A stretch of DNA of 64,000 nt from Thalassospira alkalitolerans (GTDB lineage: Bacteria; Pseudomonadota; Alphaproteobacteria; Rhodospirillales; Thalassospiraceae). The DNA lies in NCBI RefSeq assembly GCF_002115745.1, contig NZ_JFKB01000001.1:592188-656187 (forward strand), in the 5' to 3' direction. Positions 35,593 through 44,764 of the stretch are shown one piece after another. The translations under genes were made by a program, and so were the position numbers. Each line of letters opens with the position of its first letter. Position 1 is the stretch's first letter. The notes under the pieces are model-generated. The model was given only the letters and a program-made list of their open reading frames with translations. It was not told where the DNA came from and searched no databases.

Positions 35593-37056
35593 ATGAAAAA
35601 ATCATATATTCCGCTGTTCGCGGTGGCTTTTGCGCTTGCCGGTTGTGTAACCAACCAGACGGGGATTGATCTTCCTTTTTTAAGCTCGATTCCGGACGAA
35701 GGGAAATATATTGATACGGTTGCTGTGCCGGAAATCAAACCATTCAGTGCAGAAGAAATTCATCAGGCAAAGCTTGAAGTGCTCGCAAATTCCAAGGGCA
35801 TTGCCCCTTTGGGGGGCCTACAGGATTATGCGCAGACGGTGCTTGATAAGATAATTGCCACTTCTCCTGAACCGACAAGGTCGGTGAAGGTTTACCTTTT
35901 AGCAAATGCCAGTGCCGGGGCGATGGCATTACCCGAGAACATGATTTTTCTTCATCATTCTGTATTCAATTATTTGCAGTCGGAAGATCAACTTGCATTT
36001 GTTTTGGCACATGAATACAGCCACGTTATTTTGCAACATAATCCGGATTCACTGTTGCGAAGCCTTCGTCCTTATTTGGTCACGGCGGTCGATGTTGCTG
36101 TGTCGCGTTCGGGCGGTGGTGATCAGACGCGCAAGGCATTCCAGCTTTATGGTAGTGACATCCTGACACGTGATCTTTTGCTGCCGGTATGGGATCGCGC
36201 TGATGAGCGCGAAGCTGATCATATGGGTGTCGATCTGATGGTGCGCGCCGGATACAATCCTACAGAAGCAGATCGTTTCTTTGAGGTGCTCGATAAATAC
36301 GAACAGCAGTATGACAACCTATTTCAGGATACGCGGAACCAACTTGAAAAACAGTTAGCTGCAGAATTCGATGCCACCCAGAAAAATAATGATAATGCGT
36401 TGCTCAATCAGGTTTTGACGGAGTTTTCAGATGCATTAACATCTCTGCAGGATAAGTTTGCGGACCGTCATGGTGAGGCAAAAGAGCGGGCAGAGGCTAT
36501 CTTTGCTTATAACATGCGCGAATATTCGGCTATGCGCCGGACATCGGTACAAACTCAGAATTTTACTAATCTGGTTAAGGCGAACCGGGATATTCTGCAC
36601 AAATATGATGTGGCGAATGGCATCATGGCTGCTTTGCAGAAAGAGGATGAAAATATAGATTTCAGGGCGCTTGAAAAAGAAGCCCGAATAGCTGTCAGTG
36701 GCGATACATCGACACATCCCTATGTTCGTTGGGCCTTTGCCAATCTGCGAGAAAAGCAGGGTGAGCGGAAAAAGGCGATCCAGAATATTAATTTGGTCAA
36801 AAGCGAGGATTATTTGCCTTTGCCATTTGAGATCAAACGGGCAGTACTTCAGGACTCGCTTGGGGAAACCGATATTGCTGTTTCACGAATTGAAGCAGTT
36901 GCTGCCTATTACAATTGGCCGATTGAGGCATATGAATTCCTGTATCCCCGTGTGAAGCAAAGCGGTAATTCGGTTCGTGCCAACGAGCTCGTGATGGGAT
37001 GTACGGTTCGTTACCCCCAGCAGCGCGCACTTTGTAGCGGTATGCGTGGAAATTAA
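35593..37056 (+). CDS. M48-family metalloprotease, lipoprotein
   Basis: A 487-residue lipoprotein: signal peptide with lipobox LAGC (C18), so probably anchored in the outer or inner membrane facing the periplasm. The zinc site is HEYSH (140-144) within LAHEYSHVILQH, and the third ligand is E207 in EREADHMGVDLM. The C-terminal 230 residues are helical and TPR-like (YVRWAFANLREKQGERKKAI). This is the BepA/LoiP-type architecture, used for outer-membrane protein quality control. ATG at 35593 is preceded by CGGAAA. It overlaps nothing and is followed after 6 bp by the CHASE2 gene. Confidence 0.85.
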   Translation: MKKSYIPLFAVAFALAGCVTNQTGIDLPFLSSIPDEGKYIDTVAVPEIKPFSAEEIHQAKLEVLANSKGIAPLGGLQDYAQTVLDKIIATSPEPTRSVKVYLLANASAGAMALPENMIFLHHSVFNYLQSEDQLAFVLAHEYSHVILQHNPDSLLRSLRPYLVTAVDVAVSRSGGGDQTRKAFQLYGSDILTRDLLLPVWDRADEREADHMGVDLMVRAGYNPTEADRFFEVLDKYEQQYDNLFQDTRNQLEKQLAAEFDATQKNNDNALLNQVLTEFSDALTSLQDKFADRHGEAKERAEAIFAYNMREYSAMRRTSVQTQNFTNLVKANRDILHKYDVANGIMAALQKEDENIDFRALEKEARIAVSGDTSTHPYVRWAFANLREKQGERKKAIQNINLVKSEDYLPLPFEIKRAVLQDSLGETDIAVSRIEAVAAYYNWPIEAYEFLYPRVKQSGNSVRANELVMGCTVRYPQQRALCSGMRGN

Positions 37057-37062
37057 TCAGGC

Positions 37063-38880
37063 ATGAGCAAGAAAGATCAAGATAAACCAAGCGTACGTCT
37101 GGTGCCGCGCTGGCGTTATGTTGGTTGGATTGGAACGGTGGTTCTTGGGGCCTGGCTTTTGATGCGGCTTGAGCCTGAAGAAATATCAAGGCCGGTCGAC
37201 GAATATTCCTATGCGCTTTTTAATCGTATTTTTTCGAGTGTGGTTTACGAGGCCGAAAATACCGACACGATTGGTGTCGTTATTGTTGATGATGATGCGC
37301 TTCGGGATATGCGATCAAGTTGGCCTGTTCCGTATGGTTTGCATGCAAGGGTGCTGGATGGCATTTTTTATGAACAGCCGCTTGCTGTTTTTCTGGATTT
37401 CACCTTGCGGGATCGCCGAGGCCCACCTGGTCCCGACGTGGGAGCAGAGAACGCGGGGAATTATCCCCAAAACTATGTTCTCGATCAAAGCCTGAACAGG
37501 CTGATGTTGGTGTTAAAAAAATACCATGAAAGTGGTATTCCCGTTTTTATTACGGCGGCAGAGCTTAAAAGTTGGGAGCAGAACGAAGTTCTTGAGGAAT
37601 TGGCTGCGTATGTGACGCCGGTCGCCGGTTGGGGAGATGCCAAGAGCCAGTCGGATGTTCGGGGAATTTCGTATAGCCTTTATCCGGATAAACCCAATCA
37701 GAATGATAGCCATAATGCAGATCAAAGTTACCTGAAGTCTGCTGCATTGACCCTGTATGAGGATCTATGCTTGCGCAAAGCTAAGCTGCAGGCGTCTGAA
37801 AAGGGTAGCAAAAATGTTGTAAAGAACTGGAATTGCGATGGCGTGATTTCCTATGACGGAAAAGAAAAATTGTATGGCATTACAGATGCTTGGCGAGAAT
37901 ATAGCCGTGATAGATTGATGTCACTGATTTGGCCGGAAAAGCAATCAGCCTACGACGGTTGGACGTCTGGTGTGTTGAACGCGGACCTTCAGGATGAAGA
38001 TAAAGATCAAAATTTAGGTCATCCTTATCGGTGCCCTGCTGCAAACCAGTCAGATATCTCTTCATGGCAACAGGTTATTCGCAATATTGGTTATGTTTTG
38101 GGGGTTGGCGAGCGTCCTGAAGTAAGGTGCGTGCCGTTTGATACCATTTCGTCGGCTCATGTCTTATTTGAAGCCCCCAAGCCTGCTACATTCGATGATG
38201 ATCAAGACAGCGGAACTTTTAGTGGCCGTACATGGCGCAGCGAGTTCGCAGGTCGGGTTGTGATGTATGGTTTTAACCTTCAAGGGTTTCAGGATGTTAT
38301 CCAGCCACCAACAATCGATGCAGGAGTCGCGGGGGTTTATTTACATGCGATGGCGCTTGAAAACCTGCTGACAAATGGTTGGGGATACCTTTCGGATCAG
38401 GCCATTGTCAGATGGCCTGTATTCGGTAAGTTTGGGCTGGATATCGACAGCATTGAAATCGTTACGCTGATTTTGGTTTTTGGTTTCCGGCTTACTGTTA
38501 TGTGGATTATGCGGAAATATTGGCCATCGCCAATGACGAAATCCAGAACAATTAAGTTTTTTGGTTTGGGCAGTTTTTGGCGTCACAAATTCAATGCTGC
38601 GAAGAATGTCATTTGGAATATTCCAGAGAATCTTGGCAAAGCCAAATATAGGAAGCCGCTTTGGCGTACGTTATTCGTACTTTTTTTGTTGCTATTAGAT
38701 GCGGTAATTGTTTGTGGCATCGTCGTAAGCAGTGCGTTCTGGCTTGAATATAGCTATCTAGCTTTGGCACCGGCCAATTGGCTTGGCATTCTTGGCTTGG
38801 CGTTTGTGACCTATCCTGTTTTTGTTGCTTCATTGTTTCGTGGCAGTGAGCATGAAGAAGGGGATGAAAAAGCCTCCTAA
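37063..38880 (+). CDS. CHASE2-domain membrane protein without an output domain
   Basis: A 605-residue membrane protein. TM1 is about 17-38; a large periplasmic CHASE2-type domain covers about 45-440 (NTDTIGVVIVDDDALRDMRS, WPVPYGLHARVLDGIFYEQP, LAVFLDFTLRDRRG, and FAGRVVMYGFNLQGFQDVIQ with PTIDAGVAGVYLHAMALENL). Two or three hydrophobic segments follow (about 455-480 and 540-592). CHASE2 sensors normally end in a kinase, cyclase or GGDEF domain; none is present here, only a short acidic tail. It is the third gene of the unit with the M48 lipoprotein, which suggests it acts through a partner. Confidence 0.8.
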   Translation: MSKKDQDKPSVRLVPRWRYVGWIGTVVLGAWLLMRLEPEEISRPVDEYSYALFNRIFSSVVYEAENTDTIGVVIVDDDALRDMRSSWPVPYGLHARVLDGIFYEQPLAVFLDFTLRDRRGPPGPDVGAENAGNYPQNYVLDQSLNRLMLVLKKYHESGIPVFITAAELKSWEQNEVLEELAAYVTPVAGWGDAKSQSDVRGISYSLYPDKPNQNDSHNADQSYLKSAALTLYEDLCLRKAKLQASEKGSKNVVKNWNCDGVISYDGKEKLYGITDAWREYSRDRLMSLIWPEKQSAYDGWTSGVLNADLQDEDKDQNLGHPYRCPAANQSDISSWQQVIRNIGYVLGVGERPEVRCVPFDTISSAHVLFEAPKPATFDDDQDSGTFSGRTWRSEFAGRVVMYGFNLQGFQDVIQPPTIDAGVAGVYLHAMALENLLTNGWGYLSDQAIVRWPVFGKFGLDIDSIEIVTLILVFGFRLTVMWIMRKYWPSPMTKSRTIKFFGLGSFWRHKFNAAKNVIWNIPENLGKAKYRKPLWRTLFVLFLLLLDAVIVCGIVVSSAFWLEYSYLALAPANWLGILGLAFVTYPVFVASLFRGSEHEEGDEKAS

Positions 38881-39062
38881 AAGAAGGATCGTTTAGGCAG
38901 GCTGCGTTTCTGATCGTAACCAGACCTTGTCATTGATCGTGACTCAGCGTAGGAAAACGCCTTAATTTATGAATGACGCTTTATGACTGTCCGGTGAACC
39001 TCGTATGTCGCGATGGGGCGCGGACCGGTTTGGCGATCTGGTTTTTGCGCAGGAGAATGCTT

Positions 39063-39542
39063 GTGAGCGAAGCAGCTTATAACAAAGGTTTCCCGGTTTC
39101 CTGGGAACAGATGCATCGCGATGCACGTGCACTGGCGTGGCGTTTGTTGGAAAAGGGCCCGTATAAGGGCATTATCGCGATTACCCGTGGCGGGCTCGTT
39201 CCGGCGGCGATCATCGCGCGCGAACTTGATATCCGTCTGATTGATACCGTGTGCATTCGCAGCTATGCCGACAAAACTCGCGGCGATCTTGAATGGCTTA
39301 AAGGTGTTGAAGGTGATGGCACGGATATGTTGATTATCGACGATCTGGTTGATACTGGCAAAACCGCCAAGGCTGTGCGTGAAAAACTGCCAAAGGCGCA
39401 TTTTGCCACGGTTTATGCCAAACCACTGGGACGCGATATCGTTGATAGCTTTATCACTGAAGTTTCGCAGGATACCTGGATCTATTTCCCATGGGATATG
39501 GAGTTGTCGGTAAACGCGCCGATCTCTGAACGCGCCCGATAA
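39063..39542 (+). CDS. gpt: Xanthine-guanine phosphoribosyltransferase
   Basis: A 159-residue purine salvage enzyme converting xanthine or guanine and PRPP to XMP or GMP. Matches E. coli Gpt closely in pattern: [30 protein letters not shown], the PRPP motif [29 protein letters not shown] and [14 protein letters not shown] at 39063 is six bases after AGGAGA; the ATG at 39057 is too close to that site, and the longer frame back to 38973 lacks support. Confidence 0.92.
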   Translation: MSEAAYNKGFPVSWEQMHRDARALAWRLLEKGPYKGIIAITRGGLVPAAIIARELDIRLIDTVCIRSYADKTRGDLEWLKGVEGDGTDMLIIDDLVDTGKTAKAVREKLPKAHFATVYAKPLGRDIVDSFITEVSQDTWIYFPWDMELSVNAPISERAR

Positions 39543-39666
39543 GTTGTTTCGCGCTGATTGATAGACGGTGCAAAATGGCGGTTGGCACCGCACCAAATTA
39601 AATGATCCCGGTATCGGGGATGGGCTTGCACCTGACCTGAAACCGGGATATAAAACGCGCCGTTAA

Positions 39667-39740
39667 GCGGGTGTAGTTCAATGGTAGAACGGCAGCTTCC
39701 CAAGCTGCATACGAGGGTTCGATTCCCTTCACCCGCTCCA
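39667..39740 (+). tRNA. tRNA-Gly (anticodon CCC)
   Basis: A 74-base cloverleaf: acceptor GCGGGTG pairs with CACCCGC, the anticodon stem is GCAGC/GCTGC with loop TTCCCAA (anticodon CCC), the T-loop is GTTCGATTC, and the CCA end is encoded. No integrase gene or repeat of its 3' end was seen nearby. Confidence 0.95.
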
Positions 39741-39754
39741 AATTTTCATAAAAT

Positions 39755-40363
39755 TTAGATGACGTTACCATCACCACCGCATTGATTTTCGGGGCCGCAT
39801 CCCTGTGCGCAATTTTGATTTGGCTGGGCTGATCCGTCCGGGCAACAGGCAAGCAGTCGATTACGTAACCTTTGGCGCGCACGTTGAATGCGGGATTTGA
39901 CTGTTGGCAGGATGATGCCGTGATGTGCCGCATAATCTGTCTGGCGCATTTCTTCAAGATCGATAGCTTTTAGGATCAAACGATCCTGTCGATCCATCCC
40001 GGCAATCAATGGGGATAGGCAAATGGCCAACCCGGAAATCGACATGATGTCGTCTTTGTTGATCTGTTGGTCGGCAACATTGAAAGTTGGATCATTCATT
40101 GCGTCTTTAAGATTATTGTGACGCCGTGCCGTTTTGCGGAAATGGTCCGTAATTTTGTTTTTGGCGATGGCATAGATCCATGCTGATGGGTTATCGGAGT
40201 GTTGTAATTTTGCTCTGTGACGGATGATTGCCTCAAGAATATCGGCAACCACGTCATCACAATCGCGTTCGGGTACGCGCTTGTGAACATAACCTAGCAG
40301 GCCCTTTTTCAGGGCCTGCCAGTCCGGAGAATGTACTGTTTCTTGGCTGATCGGTAGGGTCAT
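39755..40363 (-). CDS. SigZ-like ECF sigma factor with Cys-rich tail
   Basis: A 202-residue ECF sigma factor. Region 2 spans about 10-80 (DCDDVVADILEAIIRHRAKL, NPSAWIYAIAKNKITDHFRK) and region 4 about 120-170 (MDRQDRLILKAIDLEEMRQT, LPTVKSRIQRARQRLRNRLL). The last 30 residues carry cysteines 173, 174, 185, 189 and 195 (CC-x10-C-x3-C), a possible metal or metalloid site. It follows the ArsI gene by six bases, and no anti-sigma gene is present. It most likely controls this operon in response to arsenicals or a thiophilic metal (inference). Confidence 0.85.
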   Translation of the reverse strand: MTLPISQETVHSPDWQALKKGLLGYVHKRVPERDCDDVVADILEAIIRHRAKLQHSDNPSAWIYAIAKNKITDHFRKTARRHNNLKDAMNDPTFNVADQQINKDDIMSISGLAICLSPLIAGMDRQDRLILKAIDLEEMRQTDYAAHHGIILPTVKSRIQRARQRLRNRLLACCPDGSAQPNQNCAQGCGPENQCGGDGNVI

Positions 40364-40369
40364 GGGACC

Positions 40370-40822
40370 TTATGCGCAGCAAGTGGTATCGGGTTTGATT
40401 TCCGTACCACAGCATTTTGTTGTGGGAGCCTTATCAAGGGCAAATTCCGGGTCAGGATTATCATCAAGAACATGATACCATTCCCAAGAAAGGTCGTCTG
40501 GCCCTGTGATCCACATTTTATCCTGCGTCGCGTGACAACATCCGGTTTTCAAGATGTTACCCGGTGTCAGGCCCTTGGCCGTCATGTGAATAGCGGCAGT
40601 TTCAAGGGCTGAGCGGTCTTCACATTCAACACCAATATGGTTGAGATGGTGTTTGGCTTGGGCATCCGTGTTTTCGAACAAAACCAGTTTTAGGGGCGGT
40701 TCGGTGATTTCGAAATTGGCATATCCCGGACGCTGTTTGTGGACGGATACCCCGAACATATCGCTATAAAAAGTGATGGCAGCCGCAAGATCGGGGACGT
40801 TCAGGGCAAGTTGAAGGCGCAT
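40370..40822 (-). CDS. ArsI/CadI-type dioxygenase (C-As lyase family)
   Basis: A 150-residue vicinal-oxygen-chelate protein. It begins RLQLALNVPDLAAAITFYSD and has RPGYANFEITEPPLKLVLFE, the vicinal pair C95-C96 in KTGCCHATQDKMWITGPDD, and probable Fe ligands Q4, H62 and E114. ArsI enzymes cleave the carbon-arsenic bond of trivalent organoarsenicals; CadI relatives are cadmium-induced. The C-terminus has two further CC pairs (137-138, 148-149). First gene of the operon with the sigma factor. Confidence 0.88.
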   Translation of the reverse strand: MRLQLALNVPDLAAAITFYSDMFGVSVHKQRPGYANFEITEPPLKLVLFENTDAQAKHHLNHIGVECEDRSALETAAIHMTAKGLTPGNILKTGCCHATQDKMWITGPDDLSWEWYHVLDDNPDPEFALDKAPTTKCCGTEIKPDTTCCA

Positions 40823-40898
40823 TTCAGTCTCCTGAGTAAAATGTTGATACCCTTAAAGACGTCGTGCTGGCAGAAAAGATGCAGGTAGATGGCAAATT

Positions 40899-41615
40899 TT
40901 AAGGTGCAAGTGGAAGATAGCTTAGCCCTTTGGCACGTGCCTCTTCATCACTGCAGAGTTTGGGATGATTTGTTTCGACCAGTTTTTCAAATGCGGGGTC
41001 AAGCGCGCTAAGGTAATGGCCGTTGCCGTCCTCGATATACAGACAGCGATTTTCCTCGCCCTTAAGGCGGGTGCCATTGCGCCAGTCCGCAGGCGGAACA
41101 ATTTTGCCGCCATGGATGCCGATTTCGGCGTTGGCGGCTTCGGCTGATAGTTGGTCATAGTGGTGTGAATATTCCGGGACCGGCAATGCTTCGCCGTCAA
41201 TCACCATCGCGGCCCCGATATCACGGTCCCCAATGCCGCATTCGGCAATCGGAATGTCGCGGATTGGGGTGTTTTCATCTTCATGTCCCGGCCAGCAACG
41301 CACCGGGAACGGTGCCATCGCGAAATATTTGCGAAGCTGCATGGCCGACGACATGCCGCAATCCCAGAAACTGCCATTGTGTTGGCATTGCTGGCCCAGT
41401 TCCGGGGCATCGATACCGGCGATATCAAGGATCTGGCCGTTAATTTGAATGGTATCGCCGTCAATGATCTTAACATCGCGTCCGTTTGAGACCATCGTGC
41501 CTTCGGGGGCCGGGCGGTTTGCCGCCGCCCCGGCATGGGTGCCATAGGAAACAATCCCGGCAATGCCGAGTGTCAGGATGGCGGCGATGGCAATCAGGCG
41601 GGATATACGGATCAA
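40899..41615 (-). CDS. Thermonuclease-like (SNase) secreted protein, probably inactive
   Basis: A 238-residue exported protein: signal peptide (about 1-32), then an SNase/OB-fold domain (VKIIDGDTIQINGQILDIAG, IDAPELGQQCQHNGSFWDCG, and HHYDQLSAEAANAEIGIHGG). The calcium-site aspartates and IDAPE are present, but the Arg that should precede IDAPE (Arg35 of staphylococcal nuclease) is Asp, and the usual YGR (Arg87) is replaced by PIRDIPIAEC. It is therefore likely not a nuclease. Cysteines at 77, 86, 107 and 126 could form disulfides. Confidence 0.75.
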   Translation of the reverse strand: MIRISRLIAIAAILTLGIAGIVSYGTHAGAAANRPAPEGTMVSNGRDVKIIDGDTIQINGQILDIAGIDAPELGQQCQHNGSFWDCGMSSAMQLRKYFAMAPFPVRCWPGHEDENTPIRDIPIAECGIGDRDIGAAMVIDGEALPVPEYSHHYDQLSAEAANAEIGIHGGKIVPPADWRNGTRLKGEENRCLYIEDGNGHYLSALDPAFEKLVETNHPKLCSDEEARAKGLSYLPLAP

Positions 41616-41840
41616 AGGTACCTCGAATGATGCAAGGGGACGGGCGATGGTTCACCGATACAGAATGGCACGAATGGCTTTGGAAAGAACAGTTGAAAAC
41701 AACGGCAAAATAATGGCTCGCAAACTCAGGGAATGTACGGTTCTTGGATTAATTGATGTGGTTGCCGTTCGATAACTGGATGCAAAGGCGGTGATTTGGC
41801 GTTACAAGCAGATTTTCCGAATGTGTCATGGACATAATTC

Positions 41841-43298
41841 TTGTTTCGATTACAGCCCATTTTCTTCGTCGTAGGTATCATGGTTATCATCATCGGTGTG
41901 TCGATGATGATCCCGGCTGGTGTTGATCTTTTTTACGGTAACCCGGACTGGAAGATTTTTGCCCAGGCCTCGATGACCAGTATCGGTCTTGGCGGTATGG
42001 CTTGTCTTGCCTGCCGGTCGGAAATCGGTCCGCGTGTAACGGCACGTCAGGGGTATGTTCTGACGGTGTTTTCCTGGATTGCGATCAGCCTGACGGGCGC
42101 ATTGCCGCTTTGGTTTTCCTCGCTTGAACTTAGTTTTTGCGATGCGGTTTTTGAAACCGTATCGGGTTTGACCACGACCGGATCAACGATCCTGTCGGGG
42201 CTTGATGCGTTGCCACCGGGGCTTTTGCTTTGGCGGTCGATCATGCAATGGCTGGGCGGGATCGGGATCATCGTGACAGCGCTTGCCCTGTTGCCGATGA
42301 TGCGGGTTGGCGGGATGCAACTGTTTCAGATGGAGAGTTCGGACCGATCGGAAAAACTCAGCCCGCGTATCCGCGACATGGCGCTGCAGATTGTGGTGAT
42401 CTATGTGTTGCTGAGCCTTGTCTGCATGGTGTTGTACCGCATCTTTGGCATGAATTGGTTCGATGCAATTAATTACGGCATGACGACCCTTTCGACCGGG
42501 GGCTATGCCACGTCGGATCTGTCTTTTGCCAAGTTTGACAGCAGCCTGATGCTGCATTGGGTTGCCATCTTATTCATGTTTGCCGGGGGGCTGCCCTTTA
42601 CCGCCTATGCGGTTCTGGCGCGTAAACGCGACTTTCGTGCGATTTCGGGTAATCAGCAAATTCGTTTGTTCTGTCTGATCATTGCCGTTCTGACCGGCCT
42701 TTTGACCGTGCGACTGTTGCATATTTCCGATGACGGGTTCTTTCGGTCGCTGACCATGGCAGCGTTTAATCTTGTTTCGGTGATCACAACGACCGGCTAT
42801 GCGTCGGGTGACTATTTGCAATGGGGACCGGCAGCGATCATGCTGTTCTTCTTTGCAACTTTTATCGGCGGGTGTTCCGGATCGACATCCGGCGGGTTCA
42901 AGATGTTCCGCTTGTATGTCGTGTTTACCGGATTGCGGGCTCATTTCACGCGGTTGCGGAGCCCATCGGCGGTGGTTGTCAGCCGGATCGACCGCCATGA
43001 AATCACGTCTGACATCTATAACGCGGTGACGGTTTATGTCTTCTTGCTGACGATCAGCTATATCTCCGTCAGTGTGGCACTGGGCCTGACCGGGCTTGAT
43101 CTCGTGACATCGATGAGTGCGGCGGCAACAGCCCTTGCCAATGTTGGGCCGGGGCTTGGACCGATTGTTGGTCCGGCGGGGACTTTCCAGTCATTGCCGG
43201 ATGCGGCAAAATGGATCCTTGATGTTGCGATGGTGCTGGGGCGTCTTGAGTTCGAGACCCTTTTGGTACTGTTCATGCCAGCATTCTGGCGCGACTGA
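41841..43298 (+). CDS. trkH: TrkH-family potassium uptake protein (copy 1)
   Basis: A 485-residue membrane protein of the Trk/Ktr/HKT superfamily, the K+-translocating subunit that pairs with cytoplasmic TrkA. It has about ten helices and four pore loops, including FETVSGLTTTGSTILSGLDA with LLLWRSIMQWLGGIGIIVTA, and GYATSDLSFAKFD. TTG at 41841 fits the family's N-terminus (FRLQPIFFVVGIMVII); no ribosome-binding site is obvious, and ATG at 41880 is the alternative. No trkA gene is nearby. Confidence 0.9.
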   Translation: MFRLQPIFFVVGIMVIIIGVSMMIPAGVDLFYGNPDWKIFAQASMTSIGLGGMACLACRSEIGPRVTARQGYVLTVFSWIAISLTGALPLWFSSLELSFCDAVFETVSGLTTTGSTILSGLDALPPGLLLWRSIMQWLGGIGIIVTALALLPMMRVGGMQLFQMESSDRSEKLSPRIRDMALQIVVIYVLLSLVCMVLYRIFGMNWFDAINYGMTTLSTGGYATSDLSFAKFDSSLMLHWVAILFMFAGGLPFTAYAVLARKRDFRAISGNQQIRLFCLIIAVLTGLLTVRLLHISDDGFFRSLTMAAFNLVSVITTTGYASGDYLQWGPAAIMLFFFATFIGGCSGSTSGGFKMFRLYVVFTGLRAHFTRLRSPSAVVVSRIDRHEITSDIYNAVTVYVFLLTISYISVSVALGLTGLDLVTSMSAAATALANVGPGLGPIVGPAGTFQSLPDAAKWILDVAMVLGRLEFETLLVLFMPAFWRD

Positions 43299-43667
43299 TT
43301 TTTATGGCAGTTTGATCACTCGCAGTTGTGCGCCGATTTTATCGGCTATTTCACGGCAATACATCGTAATGCGTGTTTGGCCTGCTATCTCGAAACCCGT
43401 CAGGCAACCGTGGTTTCACTGAATGATGTGCTGTGATTGCGGTTATTGGGGGAAAACCCCAATGGGATGAATCTTGCGCAAATCCCTATGAAAAAAGACA
43501 GGAACAAGTCATTCAGGCTTGCGTTTGGCTTTTAAGATTGCTGCGCATGCGTGCGATGCAGCAAGGTGCATTTGCCTTCGCCCGATAAATCCCTATAATG
43601 CGCGGCCCGCGAGCAATCGCGACAGGCGAATACGACATTAATTTTTAGACGAGGTTAGACAATTATT
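43299..43667. other. Gap between trkH and asd
   Basis: No gene supported. It holds two short perfect hairpins: GCCGAT/ATCGGC (43332-43346) 30 bases after trkH, and ATTGGGG/CCCCAAT with loop GAAAA (43445-43463). Neither has a T-run. The asd promoter is presumably in the last 100 bases. Confidence 0.45.
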
Positions 43668-44675
43668 ATGAGTGCCGAAAATCTCCATGTCGGTGTGATT
43701 GGCGCAACCGGTGCGGTTGGCGTCGAGCTGATCAATGTTATGTTTGATCGCAACTTTCCTGTGGGTGAACTCACCCTGTTCGCATCCGAGCGCTCGGCAG
43801 GCAAGACCATGGAGACTAAGTACGGCACTAAGACCATCGCCCTGTTTTCGGTTGAAGAAGCCAAGCAGTGCGACATTGTCTTCCTTGCCGTTTCCGGTGA
43901 TTTCGCCAAGGAATTTGCCCCGCAGATTGCGAAGGGCGCCTTGGTGATCGATAACTCGTCAGCATTCCGTATGGATGACGACGTGCCGTTGATCGTGCCG
44001 GAAATCAATGGTGCGCTTGCCAAGACTGCCAAGTTGATTGCCAACCCGAATTGCACGACCGCAATTGCGGCGGTGGCTCTGTGGCCGTTGCATCAGGCAT
44101 TCGGTTTGAAAAAAGTCATCGTTTCGACCTATCAGGCGGCATCTGGTGCCGGTCAGCCGGGCATGAACGAGTTGCGTGAAGGTCTTGCTGCAGGTCTTGA
44201 AGGCAAGCCGGTTTCGGCCGAAGTATTTGCCCATCCACTGGCTTTTAACGTCATTCCGCATATCGATAGCTTCCAGGAAAATGGCTATACCCGCGAAGAG
44301 ATGAAAGTCACGTGGGAAACCCGCAAGATTTTTGGTGAACCGAATTTGGCGGTGTCCTGCACCGCAGTTCGTATCCCGATCGAGCGGACCCATTCCGAGG
44401 CCATCGTGATTGAAACCGAAAAGGTTGTCACCCCGGCGGCGGCCCGCGAAGCCTTGGCCAAGGCCAAGGGTGTGAAACTGGTCGATGATCCGGCAAATAA
44501 TGTTTATCCGATGCCGATCAATGCGACGAAACAGTATGACGTCGAAGTCGGCCGTATTCGGACCAATCTGATTTTTGGTGATCATGGTTTGGAACTGTTT
44601 GTTGCCGGAGATCAGTTGCTTAAAGGCGCGGCCCTGAACGCGGTGCAGATCGCCGAGGCCTATATCGCGGATTGA
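43668..44675 (+). CDS. asd: Aspartate-semialdehyde dehydrogenase
   Basis: A 335-residue NADP-dependent enzyme making aspartate semialdehyde for lysine, methionine and threonine synthesis. Rossmann motif VGVIGATGAVGVELINVM, NNSSAFRM-type VIDNSSAFRMDDDVP, nucleophile Cys in LIANPNCTT, and YQAASGAGQPGMNEL. Supplies dapD/dapE and metZ products elsewhere in the window. Confidence 0.96.
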   Translation: MSAENLHVGVIGATGAVGVELINVMFDRNFPVGELTLFASERSAGKTMETKYGTKTIALFSVEEAKQCDIVFLAVSGDFAKEFAPQIAKGALVIDNSSAFRMDDDVPLIVPEINGALAKTAKLIANPNCTTAIAAVALWPLHQAFGLKKVIVSTYQAASGAGQPGMNELREGLAAGLEGKPVSAEVFAHPLAFNVIPHIDSFQENGYTREEMKVTWETRKIFGEPNLAVSCTAVRIPIERTHSEAIVIETEKVVTPAAAREALAKAKGVKLVDDPANNVYPMPINATKQYDVEVGRIRTNLIFGDHGLELFVAGDQLLKGAALNAVQIAEAYIAD

Positions 44676-44706
44676 TCAACCCGATCAATACATTGCAGAT
44701 GATAAG

Positions 44707-44735
44707 AAAACGGCCCCGATTTCGGGGCCGTTTTT
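44707..44735 (+). terminator. Rho-independent terminator after asd
   Basis: AAAACGGCCCCGA pairs with TCGGGGCCGTTTTT around a very short loop. It also lies just beyond the end of the converging GGDEF gene and may stop both transcripts. Confidence 0.88.
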
Positions 44736-44764
44736 GCATTTCGGATTGAGTGGAACCGATTTGG

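Noticed and set aside
39667..39740. tRNA-Gly as an integration site for a mobile island
   Set aside because: No integrase, no direct repeat of the tRNA 3' end and no change of gene style on either side that would mark an island boundary.
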